This document shows positions 1-10,427 of a DNA stretch of 64,000 nt, one piece after another. Under the pieces are notes generated by a model. That model was not told the DNA's origin, did no database searches, and saw only the letters and a program-made list of their open reading frames with translations. The stretch is from contig NZ_CP029562.1 of NCBI RefSeq assembly GCF_004136315.1, forward strand, positions 5,541,501 to 5,605,500, written 5' to 3'. Source of the stretch: Mesorhizobium sp. Pch-S (GTDB lineage: Bacteria; Pseudomonadota; Alphaproteobacteria; Rhizobiales; Rhizobiaceae). Positions within the stretch are counted from its first letter, which is position 1; each line of letters begins with the position of its first letter. The position numbers and the translations under genes were made by a program.

Positions 1-163
1 CATCGCGCCGGCCACCATCAATCTGGATAATCCCGAGCGCGAGACCGCCATCGATCTCGTGCCGAACACGCCGCGCAAGCGGCAGATCGATGTTGCGCTG
101 TCCAATTCCTTCGGCTTCGGCGGCACCAACGCATCGCTGGTCTTCCAGCGCTATAACGGCTGA
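1..163 (+). CDS. fabF: 3-oxoacyl-ACP synthase II (FabF), C-terminal end only
   Basis: Only the last 53 residues are inside the window; the reading frame enters at base 2 and stops with TGA at 161-163. The tail contains NSFGFGGTNA, the conserved C-terminal motif of beta-ketoacyl-ACP synthases I/II, preceded by the catalytic-domain stretch DVALSNSFGFGG. The enzyme condenses malonyl-ACP with acyl-ACP in fatty-acid elongation in the cytoplasm. It lies directly upstream of mltG on the same strand, the usual order in Rhizobiales. FabF rather than FabB is inferred from that context. Confidence 0.9.
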   Translation, partial: IAPATINLDNPERETAIDLVPNTPRKRQIDVALSNSFGFGGTNASLVFQRYNG

Positions 164-276
164 TTGACCGGCTTTCGCCGATCTACCGACAGCCTTGGGA
201 CGGACGTATCCGTCATTTTTGCCATATTCCCCGCTACTGTCGGGGGATTCGTCGATGGGACATACGGTAGGGCGCC

Positions 277-1485
277 ATGAACACTGCTCCGACGAACAAC
301 GAGGATGTCAGCCAGGCCGCCGCGCAGACCACGCCGATCATCCCCAAGACTGCGAGTGAGGCGCTGCGTCCGGAAGCGGGCACGCCACCTCCCGCCAAGC
401 GGTCGCGTGCATCGCGCAGCCAGATCATCGTCTTCATGAACTTCCTTGTCTCCTGCGTCATGCTGGCTGTGATTGCCGCCGGCGGCGCGGTTTATTTCGG
501 CAGGCAGGAGTTCTTTGGCCAGGGACCGTCGGCCAATGGCGACACTTTCCTCGTCAAGCCGAACAGCGGTGTGCAGGACATTGCCGATCAGCTGGAGCGG
601 CGGGGCCTGATCAGTGACGCGCGCATCTTCCGCCTGGGCGTGCGTGCCTATGGCAACGACCAGGCGCTCAAGGCTGGTGAGTACCAGATCAAGCCACGCG
701 CCTCGATGCGCGAGATCATGGATCTTTTGAAGAGCGGCAAGTCGGTGATGTATTCGCTGACCATCCCGGAAGGACTGACGGTCCAGCAGGCGTTCCAGCG
801 CGTCGCCGCTGAGGAGGCTCTGACCGGTGAGATGCCGGCCACTCTGCCTGCGGAAGGCAGCCTCGCCACCGACACGCTGCGGTTCACGCGCGGCGCCACC
901 CGTCAGCAGATGGTGGACAAGCTGCTGGCCGATCAGAAGGAACTCGTCGAGGAAATCTGGAAACGTCGTTCGACCGATCTGCCTTTGGCCAATGTCGATG
1001 AATTCGTCACGCTTGCTTCCATCGTCGAGAAGGAAACCGGCCGCAGTGACGAGCGTTCCCGGGTGGCGGCCGTCTTCCTGAACCGTCTGGGCAAGGGCAT
1101 GCGGCTGCAGTCCGATCCGACCATCATCTATGGTCTGTTCGGTGGCAAGGGCAAGCCTGGCGATCGGCCGATCTATCAGTCGGACATCGACAAGCAGACG
1201 CCTTACAACACCTATCAGATCAATGGTCTGCCGCCGACGCCGATCGCCAATCCAGGGCGTGCGTCGCTTGAAGCCGTGGCCAACCCGTCCAAGACGAAAG
1301 ACCTGTACTTCGTTGCCGATGGCAATGGCGGGCATGTGTTTGCCGAAACTCTTGACGATCACAACGAGAACGTGGCGCGTTACCGCGCTTTGATGAAAAA
1401 GCAGGCGGAAGAAGCGGCTAAGGCCGGGACTGCCACGCCGCCGGCCAACAATGGTGACGCGACCGGGACAAACACGGTCCAATAA
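277..1485 (+). CDS. mltG: Endolytic murein transglycosylase MltG
   Basis: This 402-residue protein has a Pro/Ala-rich cytoplasmic N-terminus, one membrane helix at about residues 49-74, a LysM-like region at about 88-140, and the YceG catalytic domain. The family motif ASIVEKETGRSDE is present at about 247-259; by comparison with E. coli MltG the Glu at about 251 is the catalytic acid. MltG cuts nascent glycan strands and so sets their length at the inner membrane. A second hallmark, SDPTIIYG, follows at about 279-286. It lies 113 bases after fabF and 24 bases before the yicC-like gene, so these are probably co-transcribed. The C-terminal 30 residues are low-complexity Ala/Thr/Asn. Confidence 0.95.
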   Translation: MNTAPTNNEDVSQAAAQTTPIIPKTASEALRPEAGTPPPAKRSRASRSQIIVFMNFLVSCVMLAVIAAGGAVYFGRQEFFGQGPSANGDTFLVKPNSGVQDIADQLERRGLISDARIFRLGVRAYGNDQALKAGEYQIKPRASMREIMDLLKSGKSVMYSLTIPEGLTVQQAFQRVAAEEALTGEMPATLPAEGSLATDTLRFTRGATRQQMVDKLLADQKELVEEIWKRRSTDLPLANVDEFVTLASIVEKETGRSDERSRVAAVFLNRLGKGMRLQSDPTIIYGLFGGKGKPGDRPIYQSDIDKQTPYNTYQINGLPPTPIANPGRASLEAVANPSKTKDLYFVADGNGGHVFAETLDDHNENVARYRALMKKQAEEAAKAGTATPPANNGDATGTNTVQ

Positions 1486-1509
1486 GAGCGCTTTTGGGGG
1501 CGCGGGGAT

Positions 1510-2400
1510 ATGAATCTGCAGAGCATGACCGGCTTCGCGCGGGCGGCCGCTGATTATCAGGGCACTGCCGTCGCGTGGGAGGTGAAGTCTGTCAACGGCA
1601 AGAGTGTCGAGGCGAGACTGCGGCTGCCGCCTGGCTATGACCGGCTTGAACAGATCGTTCGTCAGGCCGTGCAGAAGCGCTTTGCGCGCGGAAATTTCCA
1701 GGCGACGCTGACCGTGGGGCGGACGAGCAGTCAGACCGTTCAGCCGGTTGTCAATGAAGCCTTTCTGAAGGATATCGCAGGCCTCGCGAAACGGCTGCAG
1801 GAACAGTTTGGCGCAGCGCCAGCTAGCGCCGATGGACTGCTGGCCCTGCGTGGGGTGCTGGAAGTGCCCGAGACGATCGAGACCGAGGAGATGCGGGCGG
1901 CGTTTGACGCGGCGATCGGGCGGGTGCTCGAGGAGGCCATCGATGGCCTGGTCAAGGCGCGACAGAGTGAGGGGGAAGCCTTGCGCGCGCTGCTTTCCGG
2001 CCAACTCGATGCAATCGAAACGCTGACACTTCGTGCTGAAGCGGATCCATCGCGTCAACCGGCGGTGATCCGCGAGCGAATCGCCGAACAGGTCCGCCTG
2101 TTGATGGATACCGGTGCCGGGCTGGACGAAGCCAGGCTTCACATGGAGGCAGCTTTCCTTGCTACGAAAGCAGACATCCGCGAGGAGATCGACCGGCTGA
2201 AGACTCATGTGGCCTCGGGTAGGGCACTGCTTTCCGCTGGAGGGCCCATCGGCCGCAAGCTCGACTTTCTGGCGCAGGAATTCAATCGCGAATCGAATAC
2301 TTTGTGTTCGAAGTCGAACGCAGCCGCAGTTACCGCGATAGGGTTGGAACTGAAGGCCGTCGTCGACCAATTTCGCGAACAGGTCCAGAATCTGGAGTAA
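1510..2400 (+). CDS. YicC/YloC-family endoribonuclease
   Basis: A 296-residue protein beginning MNLQSMTGFARA, the signature start of the YicC family, and ending with the family C-terminal block (GRKLDFLAQEFNRESNT and the following SKSN, about residues 247-267). Family members are endoribonucleases that help turn over RNA and are linked to stationary-phase survival; the central part is helical and likely multimerises. The gene is followed after only 3 bases by gmk, a very common pairing. Length and both terminal motifs are normal. The start at 1510 follows the purine-rich sequence GGGGGCGCGGGGAT. Confidence 0.93.
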   Translation: MNLQSMTGFARAAADYQGTAVAWEVKSVNGKSVEARLRLPPGYDRLEQIVRQAVQKRFARGNFQATLTVGRTSSQTVQPVVNEAFLKDIAGLAKRLQEQFGAAPASADGLLALRGVLEVPETIETEEMRAAFDAAIGRVLEEAIDGLVKARQSEGEALRALLSGQLDAIETLTLRAEADPSRQPAVIRERIAEQVRLLMDTGAGLDEARLHMEAAFLATKADIREEIDRLKTHVASGRALLSAGGPIGRKLDFLAQEFNRESNTLCSKSNAAAVTAIGLELKAVVDQFREQVQNLE

Positions 2401-2403
2401 CAG

Positions 2404-3057
<654 letters not shown>

Positions 3058-3223
3058 ATTTCCCTGGCTTCTGAGGTGGATCGAGGTAGTTCTCGACTCA
3101 GCGAAGCCTTGCTATGCTGCCGCCCGGCACTGGCCCGCGCCTCCGCCCTCCATTCGGGAAGCATTGTCATGCGGGGCCAATTTCTCATCGAACCAACTGT
3201 TCGAGCATCGCGCATAAGGAGGG

Positions 3224-3244
3224 ATTGCGAAACCAGCTCGCAAT
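3224..3244 (+). promoter_or_regulatory. Hairpin next to the ribosome binding site of the DnaB-like gene
   Basis: ATTGCGA at 3224-3230 and TCGCAAT at 3238-3244 form a perfect 7-bp stem with a 7-base loop. It lies between an upstream purine run AAGGAGGG (about 3216-3223) and the real Shine-Dalgarno AGGAGG (3246-3251) of the gene starting at 3258. Its position suggests control of translation, but that is inference; no T-tract follows, so it is not a terminator. Confidence 0.35.
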
Positions 3245-3257
3245 AGGAGGTTTTTCG

Positions 3258-3965
3258 ATGAAGCTCTCTGTCCCTGCCTATCAATTGAAGCGACAGGCCA
3301 AGCGGCTGTCGCGCGAGGAAAACATCCCTCTTCATGCCGCCCTTGACCGTACAGCGGCCAAAGAAGGATTTGGGAGCTGGAGTTTGCTGGCATCCAGACA
3401 TGACGAACTGCCAGCGGCTGCCAGGTTGCTCTCTTCGTTGCAGCCTGGTGATCTGCTTCTGGTCGGTGCGCGTCCAGGTCAAGGCAAGACACTCTTCAGC
3501 CTCGAATTGGCGATCGAGGCGATGAAGATCGGACGTCGTAGCGCGTTTTTCTCGCTCGAATACACCCAGAAGGACATTCTCGGACGCTTTCACGCCCTTG
3601 GCGTTGAACCAGCCGAGTTTGACAGTCGGTTCGAGTTCGATGGTTCTGATGCAATCGATGCCGGTTACATGATAACCATGCTCGAAGCGGCGCCGCGGGG
3701 CACGCTTGTCGTGGTCGACTACCTGCAATTGCTCGATCAGAATCGCCAGAGCCCGGATCTGGTCGATCAGATCCGGGAGCTGAGATCGTTCGCTCGCAAC
3801 AAGGGGCTGATCTTTGTCTTCATCTCTCAGATCGACCGTTCCTACGATCCCGCGAACAAGCCGTTCCCGAATCTCGGCGACGTTCGCCTGCCAAATCCTC
3901 TGGATCTCAGCCTCTTCGACCGTGCATGCTTCCTGAATGACGGAGCTGTCCAGTTCCCCGCATGA
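3258..3965 (+). CDS. DnaB-like RecA-fold ATPase (stand-alone helicase domain)
   Basis: A 235-residue protein; the start at 3258 is chosen because AGGAGG lies 6 bases upstream, although the frame is open further back. Residues 1-50 form a short helical N-terminal part. The remainder resembles the C-terminal ATPase domain of DnaB: Walker A GARPGQGKT at 70-78, a FFSLEYTQKD segment, and Walker B VVVDYLQLL at about 151-159, identical in form to the DnaB VDYLQL box. It lacks the DnaB N-terminal primase-binding domain, so it is not the replicative helicase. Homologues in rhizobia are usually called DNA helicase without known role. It is monocistronic, after a 200-base gap from gmk. Confidence 0.75.
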   Translation: MKLSVPAYQLKRQAKRLSREENIPLHAALDRTAAKEGFGSWSLLASRHDELPAAARLLSSLQPGDLLLVGARPGQGKTLFSLELAIEAMKIGRRSAFFSLEYTQKDILGRFHALGVEPAEFDSRFEFDGSDAIDAGYMITMLEAAPRGTLVVVDYLQLLDQNRQSPDLVDQIRELRSFARNKGLIFVFISQIDRSYDPANKPFPNLGDVRLPNPLDLSLFDRACFLNDGAVQFPA

Positions 3966-4021
3966 ACTGGAGTCCGCAGAAGAGCCGACCTGGAATGAGC
4001 AAGAGCCGCCGCTGGTGAGTC

Positions 4022-4852
4022 TCAGCTATCCAGCAAGTTGGTCAGCCGCACGAACTCCTCGACGCTGAGGGTTTCGGCTCGGCGGGTCGGATCGATTTCG
4101 GCCCGCTCCAGCAATTTCTCGCCGCCGAGGCTTTTGAGGCTTTGCCGCAGCATCTTGCGGCGCTGACCAAACGCCGCCTCGGTCACCCGGCCGAGTTTCT
4201 TCACATCTGCGGAGAGAAGGGCTTCGCGCGGTGTTATGTGCACGACGGACGAGGTCACCTTGGGTGGCGGCGTGAAAGCCTGTGGTGGGACATCGAACGC
4301 GATCCTTGCTTCCGTTCGCCAGCCCGCCAATACGCCCAGCCGGCCGTAGTCGCTGGAGTTGGGTTTGGCGACGATACGCTCGGCTACCTCACGTTGAAAC
4401 ATCAGCGTCATCGATTGGTAGAAAGGCGGCCAACGATCGACGATTAGCCAGCGAATGAGCAGCTCGGTGCCGATATTGTAGGGCAAGTTGGCGACGATCT
4501 TCACCGGGCCGTCGGTCACCAAGGTCGAAAAATCGGTCTTGAGCGCGTCGCCCGAGATAACCTCCAAGCGTCCCGGATAGTGGTCCGATACCTCGGAGAG
4601 CGCCGCCAGGCAGCGTTCGTCACGCTCAATGGCGACCACGCGGCGGGCACCATGCAGGAGCAAGGCGCGTGTCAGCCCGCCAGGCCCCGGGCCAACCTCA
4701 ATGACTGTCGACTGGGTCAGATCACCCGCGGTACGCGCCACCTTGCCTGTCAGGTTCAGGTCGAGCAGGAAGTTCTGACCGAGTGCCTTCTTGGCCTGCA
4801 GGCCGTGGCGTTCGATGACGTCTCGAAGCGGCGGCAGTCCGTCGGCGCTCAT
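4022..4852 (-). CDS. rsmA: 16S rRNA (adenine1518-N6/adenine1519-N6)-dimethyltransferase
   Basis: A 276-residue SAM-dependent methyltransferase (KsgA family) that dimethylates the two adenines in the 3'-terminal hairpin of 16S rRNA during 30S assembly. Visible motifs are [11 protein letters not shown] at about 21-31, the SAM loop [11 protein letters not shown] at about 51-61, and the catalytic NLPYNIG at about 122-128. It is the last gene of the lptF-lptG-lptD-surA-pdxA-rsmA operon and its start overlaps the end of pdxA by 4 bases (ATGA), implying translational coupling. Also known as ksgA. Confidence 0.97.
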   Translation of the reverse strand: MSADGLPPLRDVIERHGLQAKKALGQNFLLDLNLTGKVARTAGDLTQSTVIEVGPGPGGLTRALLLHGARRVVAIERDERCLAALSEVSDHYPGRLEVISGDALKTDFSTLVTDGPVKIVANLPYNIGTELLIRWLIVDRWPPFYQSMTLMFQREVAERIVAKPNSSDYGRLGVLAGWRTEARIAFDVPPQAFTPPPKVTSSVVHITPREALLSADVKKLGRVTEAAFGQRRKMLRQSLKSLGGEKLLERAEIDPTRRAETLSVEEFVRLTNLLDS

Positions 4853-5874
4853 GCGTCCGTGCTCCTGGCATTGCCGGCCAATTCCGCAGCCAGTTTCAGC
4901 GCTGCAATCAAGCTGTCCGGTCGTGCGATACCGCTGCCCGCGATGTCGAAGGCCGTGCCATGGTCTGGTGACGTGCGAACAAACGGTAAGCCGAGAGTTA
5001 CATTGACGGCCTCATCGAAAGCCAGCGTCTTTGCCGGGATCAGAGCCTGGTCATGATACATGCAAAGCGCAACATCGTAGCTCGCTCGGGCGCGTCGATG
5101 GAAAAGCGTATCGGCGGGCAGTGGTCCGCGCGCATCGATGCCACCGGAACGCAGTGCCTCGACAGCGGGAGTTACGATCTCCAGGTCTTCCTTGCCCATG
5201 GAACCGCCTTCGCCAGCATGTGGATTGAGCCCGGCGATGGCAAGCCGCGGCGCCTCGATCCCGAAGCGACCCCTGAGATCGCGCGCAGTGATGCGAGCCG
5301 TCTCTACGATCAGCTCGGTCGTAAGCACCTTCGGTACTGTCGCGAGTGGAATGTGGATTGTGACGGGAACGGTGCGCAGGTCCGGCCCTGCCAGCAGCAT
5401 GACGGGCGTTACCGTCTGACCGGAGTGGCGAGTGGCCAGATGTGCCAGATATTCGGTATGGCCTGGAAAGCCGAAGCCGGCGTCGTAAAGTGGCTTCTTG
5501 GCTATCGGGCAGGTGACAACCGCCGCAGCGCGTCCGGCCAGGCAGTCTGCGACAGCGCGGTCGATGGCTTCGATGACCCCGTTTGCGTTGACCGGATCAG
5601 GATGACCGACGGTATCGAGGAACTTCGCGTCCAGCGGCACGACCGGTAACGCATCCGCGAAAACGGCATTTGCCTTTTCCGGGATCGTTTCGGCGATCGC
5701 GATGTTGGCACCGACATGACGGCTTCGAGCGGCCAGCAGAATCGGGTCAGCAAGCAGGTAGAAGGCAGGAACGCCTGATTCCTTGCGCCGTTGCCAGGCA
5801 GCCAATGCGATCTCCGGGCCGATTCCAGAGGGATCGCCTACACTCAGCGCGAGAGGAGGTCTGGTTTCGCGCAC
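4849..5874 (-). CDS. pdxA: 4-hydroxythreonine-4-phosphate dehydrogenase
   Basis: A 341-residue enzyme of de novo pyridoxal-phosphate synthesis that oxidises 4-phosphohydroxy-threonine with NAD. It begins with [19 protein letters not shown], the family N-terminus. The three metal-binding His regions are present: [24 protein letters not shown] and [13 protein letters not shown]. It is located between the surA-like gene (5 bases upstream) and rsmA (4-base overlap), the same order as in E. coli surA-pdxA-rsmA. Confidence 0.97.
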   Translation of the reverse strand: MRETRPPLALSVGDPSGIGPEIALAAWQRRKESGVPAFYLLADPILLAARSRHVGANIAIAETIPEKANAVFADALPVVPLDAKFLDTVGHPDPVNANGVIEAIDRAVADCLAGRAAAVVTCPIAKKPLYDAGFGFPGHTEYLAHLATRHSGQTVTPVMLLAGPDLRTVPVTIHIPLATVPKVLTTELIVETARITARDLRGRFGIEAPRLAIAGLNPHAGEGGSMGKEDLEIVTPAVEALRSGGIDARGPLPADTLFHRRARASYDVALCMYHDQALIPAKTLAFDEAVNVTLGLPFVRTSPDHGTAFDIAGSGIARPDSLIAALKLAAELAGNARSTDA

Positions 5875-5879
5875 AGCCG

Positions 5880-6815
5880 TCAGCGCTGTACGATGACGGC
5901 CTTGGCCTTCAACTCGGAGACATATTTCTTGCTGAGCTCGTCAGCGGCATCATCTTTCTTGCCACCGAGCCCTTCGTTCTGGAGCATCAGCTGAGCCGTT
6001 TTGTCGTCTGAGACTTCGCGCGCCGAGCAGATGCCGATGAACTCTATGCCACGGTCTGTTTCACGCACATTGGTCGCGCCGCCGGCTTTTGTTGCCTTGA
6101 TCTGGTCCGCCCAGTCTGCCGGCAACTGCGGCGCAAGCACACGGCCGAGGTCGCGGACGGTGACGTCTATCAGACCCTTGGCGAACTCACGCGTCGTGTT
6201 GCACCCATTGAAACGCGCGCGCATGGCTTCAGCCTCGCGCTTGCGCTTGGTCATCAATGCACCACGCTCGGCGGCCGGCACGACGAAAATTATCTGCTGC
6301 AGCAGATATTCGGTGGCGGACGGTTTGTTTCCACCCTTCTGCAGCATCTTGCGCACGGCGTCCTGCTCGCTCATGCCACCACCGCCCTGTTCGGAACGGT
6401 AGCGCATGCTGAGCGCCTGGTTCCAGGCCATCTGCGCACGGATGAAATCCTTGAAATGCTGCTTGGTGACGCCTGACTTGTCCATGACACCGTCAAGCTG
6501 CGCCAACTGCATCTTGTTGTTGGAAGCAAAGCGCGCGTAGGCTTCATTCACTTGCTGGTCGGAAATTCGGATACCCAGGCGCCTTGCCTCGGCGAGCCGG
6601 AGCGTCTGCTCGACCATCTCGTCAGCAGCATCACCTTTGCGCTTCTGCAGGCGCAGGAAAGCAGCACGATGCTGGATGTCGCCCGTGGTGATGGCAACAT
6701 TGTTGACGACATATTTGATTTCGCTGGCAAAGGCCGGTTGGGACATCGCTGTCAGCGAAATGCCCGCGGTTGCAACAAGAAGCGCAAGGCTCGCGGAAAA
6801 GAGCTGTTTCCTCAT
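5880..6815 (-). CDS. SurA-like periplasmic chaperone / peptidylprolyl isomerase
   Basis: A 311-residue exported protein. I chose the ATG at 6815 because it gives a clean signal peptide ([18 protein letters not shown], cut after about AFAS); the frame could extend to GTG 6854 or ATG 6851. After the signal comes [20 protein letters not shown], the SurA N-terminal chaperone domain start. I do not see a well conserved parvulin domain, so isomerase activity is doubtful, as in other alphaproteobacterial SurA proteins. It presumably escorts outer-membrane proteins such as LptD, encoded just upstream, across the periplasm. It lies 106 bases after lptD and 5 bases before pdxA. Confidence 0.85.
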   Translation of the reverse strand: MRKQLFSASLALLVATAGISLTAMSQPAFASEIKYVVNNVAITTGDIQHRAAFLRLQKRKGDAADEMVEQTLRLAEARRLGIRISDQQVNEAYARFASNNKMQLAQLDGVMDKSGVTKQHFKDFIRAQMAWNQALSMRYRSEQGGGGMSEQDAVRKMLQKGGNKPSATEYLLQQIIFVVPAAERGALMTKRKREAEAMRARFNGCNTTREFAKGLIDVTVRDLGRVLAPQLPADWADQIKATKAGGATNVRETDRGIEFIGICSAREVSDDKTAQLMLQNEGLGGKKDDAADELSKKYVSELKAKAVIVQR

Positions 6816-6921
6816 CGTCTCTGTTCCAAATCCATTTCGGTTCCGGCCCATCACTGAGCCGAATACAATTTTCCCATGCCCGTCCTATGCGGCGAAACCA
6901 TGTCCTGCAAGGGGGGATGGC

Positions 6922-9342
6922 TTACTGGTAGCTGCTGGAGGTCGAGCCAAAATCGCCGATGGTGCGGAACGAGATGTTGAAGCCGATGTTGCGGGTCACT
7001 TCCCTGGTGGTCCGGTCGCGGGTTTCCGACACCGTCATCATGTAAGTGAAGCACTCGTCATCGTAGGCAAAGCCGACACCGTCGCCGGTCAGAACGCGGG
7101 TCTGGATGTCATATGTGCCCGAACCAAAGACGCGCCAGTTCTGGTTGAGGCGTGTCGAACCGCCCAATGTAACCTCATGGCGATCTTCTTCGAACCCGTA
7201 ACCCGGCTGAGCCTGGATGAAGGCATACTGCGCGGAAACAGAAATAGGCGACGAGCCGCTATAGGCAGCCTTGGCTTCGGCGCGACGAACCTCGAAGGTC
7301 TGTTCATCGAAGCGGCCGCTGACCGAGGCCGACAGGCCGTAGGGGCTGGTGAATCCGGCCAGGCCGACATAATCGGACTTGTCAGTCTGGAGACCAGAGT
7401 AGGCGCCGACATTGACAAGGTCAGGCTGGGCGAAGGAATTGGTGCCGCCAAGCTGATACGACTGACCGAACAGGGCGTTTGTCGTCCAGCCATTTGCATA
7501 GCTGCCGGAATAGCGCACGCCGACATTGGCGCGCGTGCCGCCTTCGATGCGGTCGTAGCCGGAGAACTTGTCACGTTCGAACAGCGTGGTTGCATCGAAC
7601 ACCATGCTCTGCGCGTCTTCGTTGGGAACGCGCAGGCCGCCGACGTAGGATTCGTTCGGGCGCACGAACAATTGCGCAGTCGGCTCGATGATGTGCGAAC
7701 CGCCGGTCAAGCTGGTGAACAATAGCGGCCAGCGGAACTCCAGGCCCGCGGTCGCCATTGCCCTGGCGAAGGACGAGCGCATGTCGGCGGAAACGCCCTG
7801 AGCAGCAGCCATCTGATTGACGGCGTCAAGCGAGCCGGAAGACGCATTGAGGTAGTTGGCGTCGGCCTGGAAAGCCAGCAGTGGGGTAATCACCATGCCG
7901 CTATCCGTGACGAAACTGCGCTTCCACTCGGCTTCCGCGGTCAGACGGCCGGAATTTCCTTCGATGCCACGAACGCGCTGTACGGCGCTCAGTGTGTCGT
8001 AGTTCAACGTGAAAGCTTCATCGAGACGGTCGCGCTTGATGACGCGGGAATTGAGGTTGATCGAAAGCTGACCACCGGCCAATGGCGCATCCGGGATATA
8101 GGCGTAGTCGAGCGACGGCAGCACCCACGGCTGGAACTCGTCGCGCGCGCCAGTCTGATACCGAGCGCCAGCCTCTCGTTGCAGCGTCTTTTCCTGCACC
8201 TCGAAGTGCATGGCCCGCAGGTCGAAATAATTGCGGTCGTTCAGGCCGGTCAGATAGACTTCGGAGCGATGGACCGAAGCGTCGTAGCCGTTGATGTGAT
8301 AGGTGTTCGAGAAATTCTTGTCCGTCTGCAGCAGGACGTCCCAGCCAAAGTTCCAGCGCGAATTGATCGCGAACTGGCCCTTGGTGCCCATCATGCCACG
8401 GAATTTGTTCGGATCGCCGGTTGGACCGGAGTCGACCGTATTGCCATCAAACTTCCAAGGCTTCCGCTGATCAATGCCGGCAATGCGTAGGCTGTACTGG
8501 CCATTGTCGAAACGCTGGCGCCACTCCGCTTCGCCGAGGAAGCCCTGATTGGTATAGTAGGTTCCACGCGCGGTGATGTCGTAGGTCGGCGACAGCGCGA
8601 AGTAGTAAGGAACGGTAATACCGGTGCCGAGCTTGCTGTTGAAGGTGATGCCGGGCATCAGGAAGCCGCTCTTGCGCTTCACCGTCGGGTCAGCGATCTC
8701 GAAAGCCGGCAGGAAGGCAATCGGGAAACCGAAGAACTCGAAATTGGAGTTCTCAAAGCGCACCGTCTTCTTCTGGCCGTTCCAGATGATTTTCTTGGCT
8801 TTGACGCGCCAGATCGGCGCTTTGTCGGGCTTGTCTTCGCAAGGCTCGCAGGCGGTGTAGACGCCGTTATGGAACGTCGTCAGCACGCCGCCGATGCGTT
8901 CGGCGCTCTCGGCGCCGAAATAGGTCTTGTCCACAGTCTCGACGCGCAACGCGTTGACGAAACCGTCAGCGAAATCGTCGGTGATGTCGATATGTTCTGA
9001 ATTGACCTTGGTTCCGTCGCTCTGCACCAGCTGAGCGTTGCCGGTCGCGACGAGACGCTTGGTCTTGCGGTCGTACTCCACCCGCTGCGCAACGAGCTTG
9101 TTGCCGCCGTAGTCGATCTGCACGCCGCCAACGGCGGTAACCGTCTGATTGTCGTTGTCATAGACCAGCGTGTCGGATTCAAGCAGCATCTGCGAACCGG
9201 CTGGTACACTGGGTGCTTCAACAGACTGCGCCGCGGCCGGGATGGCCGTCGCCAGGCTGCTGGCAAAAAGGCAAGCGAGTGCGCTCACTCCGCACAGAAG
9301 TGTCGCCCGGATCGGCCTGCGACCTTGCAAAACCGGTCTCAT
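6922..9342 (-). CDS. lptD: LPS-assembly protein LptD
   Basis: An 806-residue outer-membrane protein that inserts lipopolysaccharide into the outer leaflet. The ATG at 9342 is preferred over an upstream open start because it follows lptG by 2 bases and gives a signal peptide ending ATAIPAAAQ. Residues of about 50-130 form an LptA/OstA-like domain (SDTLVYDNDNQTVTAVGG), followed by the large LptD beta-barrel rich in aromatic strands. Cysteines occur as CEPC in the N-terminal part and as a single one in DDECFTY near the C-terminus, so the disulfide pattern differs from the E. coli four-Cys scheme. Part of the lptF-lptG-lptD operon. Confidence 0.95.
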   Translation of the reverse strand: MRPVLQGRRPIRATLLCGVSALACLFASSLATAIPAAAQSVEAPSVPAGSQMLLESDTLVYDNDNQTVTAVGGVQIDYGGNKLVAQRVEYDRKTKRLVATGNAQLVQSDGTKVNSEHIDITDDFADGFVNALRVETVDKTYFGAESAERIGGVLTTFHNGVYTACEPCEDKPDKAPIWRVKAKKIIWNGQKKTVRFENSNFEFFGFPIAFLPAFEIADPTVKRKSGFLMPGITFNSKLGTGITVPYYFALSPTYDITARGTYYTNQGFLGEAEWRQRFDNGQYSLRIAGIDQRKPWKFDGNTVDSGPTGDPNKFRGMMGTKGQFAINSRWNFGWDVLLQTDKNFSNTYHINGYDASVHRSEVYLTGLNDRNYFDLRAMHFEVQEKTLQREAGARYQTGARDEFQPWVLPSLDYAYIPDAPLAGGQLSINLNSRVIKRDRLDEAFTLNYDTLSAVQRVRGIEGNSGRLTAEAEWKRSFVTDSGMVITPLLAFQADANYLNASSGSLDAVNQMAAAQGVSADMRSSFARAMATAGLEFRWPLLFTSLTGGSHIIEPTAQLFVRPNESYVGGLRVPNEDAQSMVFDATTLFERDKFSGYDRIEGGTRANVGVRYSGSYANGWTTNALFGQSYQLGGTNSFAQPDLVNVGAYSGLQTDKSDYVGLAGFTSPYGLSASVSGRFDEQTFEVRRAEAKAAYSGSSPISVSAQYAFIQAQPGYGFEEDRHEVTLGGSTRLNQNWRVFGSGTYDIQTRVLTGDGVGFAYDDECFTYMMTVSETRDRTTREVTRNIGFNISFRTIGDFGSTSSSYQ

Positions 9343-9344
9343 CA

Positions 9345-10427
9345 CTAACCGTCTTCCCTGTACAGCAGGAACGTCACCCCAAAGAACATCGCCACGACCA
9401 CCGGAAACCATGCAGCTACCACGGTCGGGACGAATCCCGCCACTCCAAACGCTTTGACCAAAACAGACACAACATAAAGCAGAAACCCAGCGACTACGCC
9501 ACCCAGAATCATCGTTGCAGATTGTCCCATGCGTGCAAATCGCATCGAGACGGTTGCTGCGATCAGCGTCATCGCAACCAGAAGGAATGGCATTGCCACC
9601 AGCGAATCGAACTGCATGGCGAATGCATTTGCCTTAAGCCCGAAGGAACGAGCAACTTCAATCTTTTGCGGCAACTCGTAGAAGGGAATTGTTTCCGGCC
9701 GCGCCAGCCGTTCCTGCACGAATTCCGGCTTCAGATCGGTCGGCAGCCGGTCTGTGGTTTTCTTTTCGACATTGCCGTCCTTGAGGATGCTGACGTCCTG
9801 CAATTCCCAGTAGCCGTCTCGCAGGAACACCCGCCTGGCATCCTTGCGTTCGATGATGTTGCCTTGCTGGTCGAGCAGGAAGAAAACGGCGTCCGCCATC
9901 TCCAGTCCCTGGTTCAGGATTGCGCGCGCGCCGATGATGGTGTCGCCGGCAGCGGTTTTCTGTCGAATCCATGGAGCGGCATCGGCCGAGACGTCGTTCG
10001 ACGATCCCGAGCGCAGTTCGCTCTCAATCCTCTCTGACTGGGAAAAGCCGTAGGCTGCCAGCGGATTGAGCACCGCAACAGCAACCGTGCCGAACAGCAA
10101 CGCGCCGATGCAGCAGGGCAACAGGAACTGCCAGGCCGAGATGCCTGCCGAGCGCGCGATCACCAGTTCGTATTTGCGGTTGAGCGAAACCAGTGTCGCC
10201 ATGGCCGAGAACAGACCGACAAAGGGGACGGTCTGCAGCATGATCATCGGTACGCGCAGCGCCGAGATCGCAAAACCGGCCTGGTAGGTGAAGCCGGGAA
10301 CGCCAGCGATGCGACCTGTCAGTTCGGTGAAGTCGATCAGGAAGACGAGGGCAAACAGTCCCAGGAAGATCCAGATGGTGATCCCCAGATAGCGGAAGAA
10401 GAAATAGCGGCCGAGTGTCCAACCCAT
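9345..10427 (-). CDS. lptG: LPS export ABC transporter permease LptG
   Basis: A 360-residue inner-membrane subunit of the LptB2FG exporter, which pulls LPS from the membrane into the LptC-A-D bridge. The start at 10427 (MGWTLGRYFFFRYL) overlaps the lptF stop as ATGA; an upstream extension is open but lies inside lptF. Three membrane helices at the N-terminal end, a periplasmic jellyroll-like region (about 120-260) and three C-terminal helices match the YjgP/YjgQ family. The second of the pair is assigned LptG from gene order (lptF first) and the MGWTLGRY-type start. Confidence 0.93.
   Translation of the reverse strand: MGWTLGRYFFFRYLGITIWIFLGLFALVFLIDFTELTGRIAGVPGFTYQAGFAISALRVPMIMLQTVPFVGLFSAMATLVSLNRKYELVIARSAGISAWQFLLPCCIGALLFGTVAVAVLNPLAAYGFSQSERIESELRSGSSNDVSADAAPWIRQKTAAGDTIIGARAILNQGLEMADAVFFLLDQQGNIIERKDARRVFLRDGYWELQDVSILKDGNVEKKTTDRLPTDLKPEFVQERLARPETIPFYELPQKIEVARSFGLKANAFAMQFDSLVAMPFLLVAMTLIAATVSMRFARMGQSATMILGGVVAGFLLYVVSVLVKAFGVAGFVPTVVAAWFPVVVAMFFGVTFLLYREDG

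Noticed and set aside
5880..6815. Calling the SurA-like protein a full parvulin isomerase
   Set aside because: The N-terminal chaperone part is clear, but a conserved rotamase domain is not visible.
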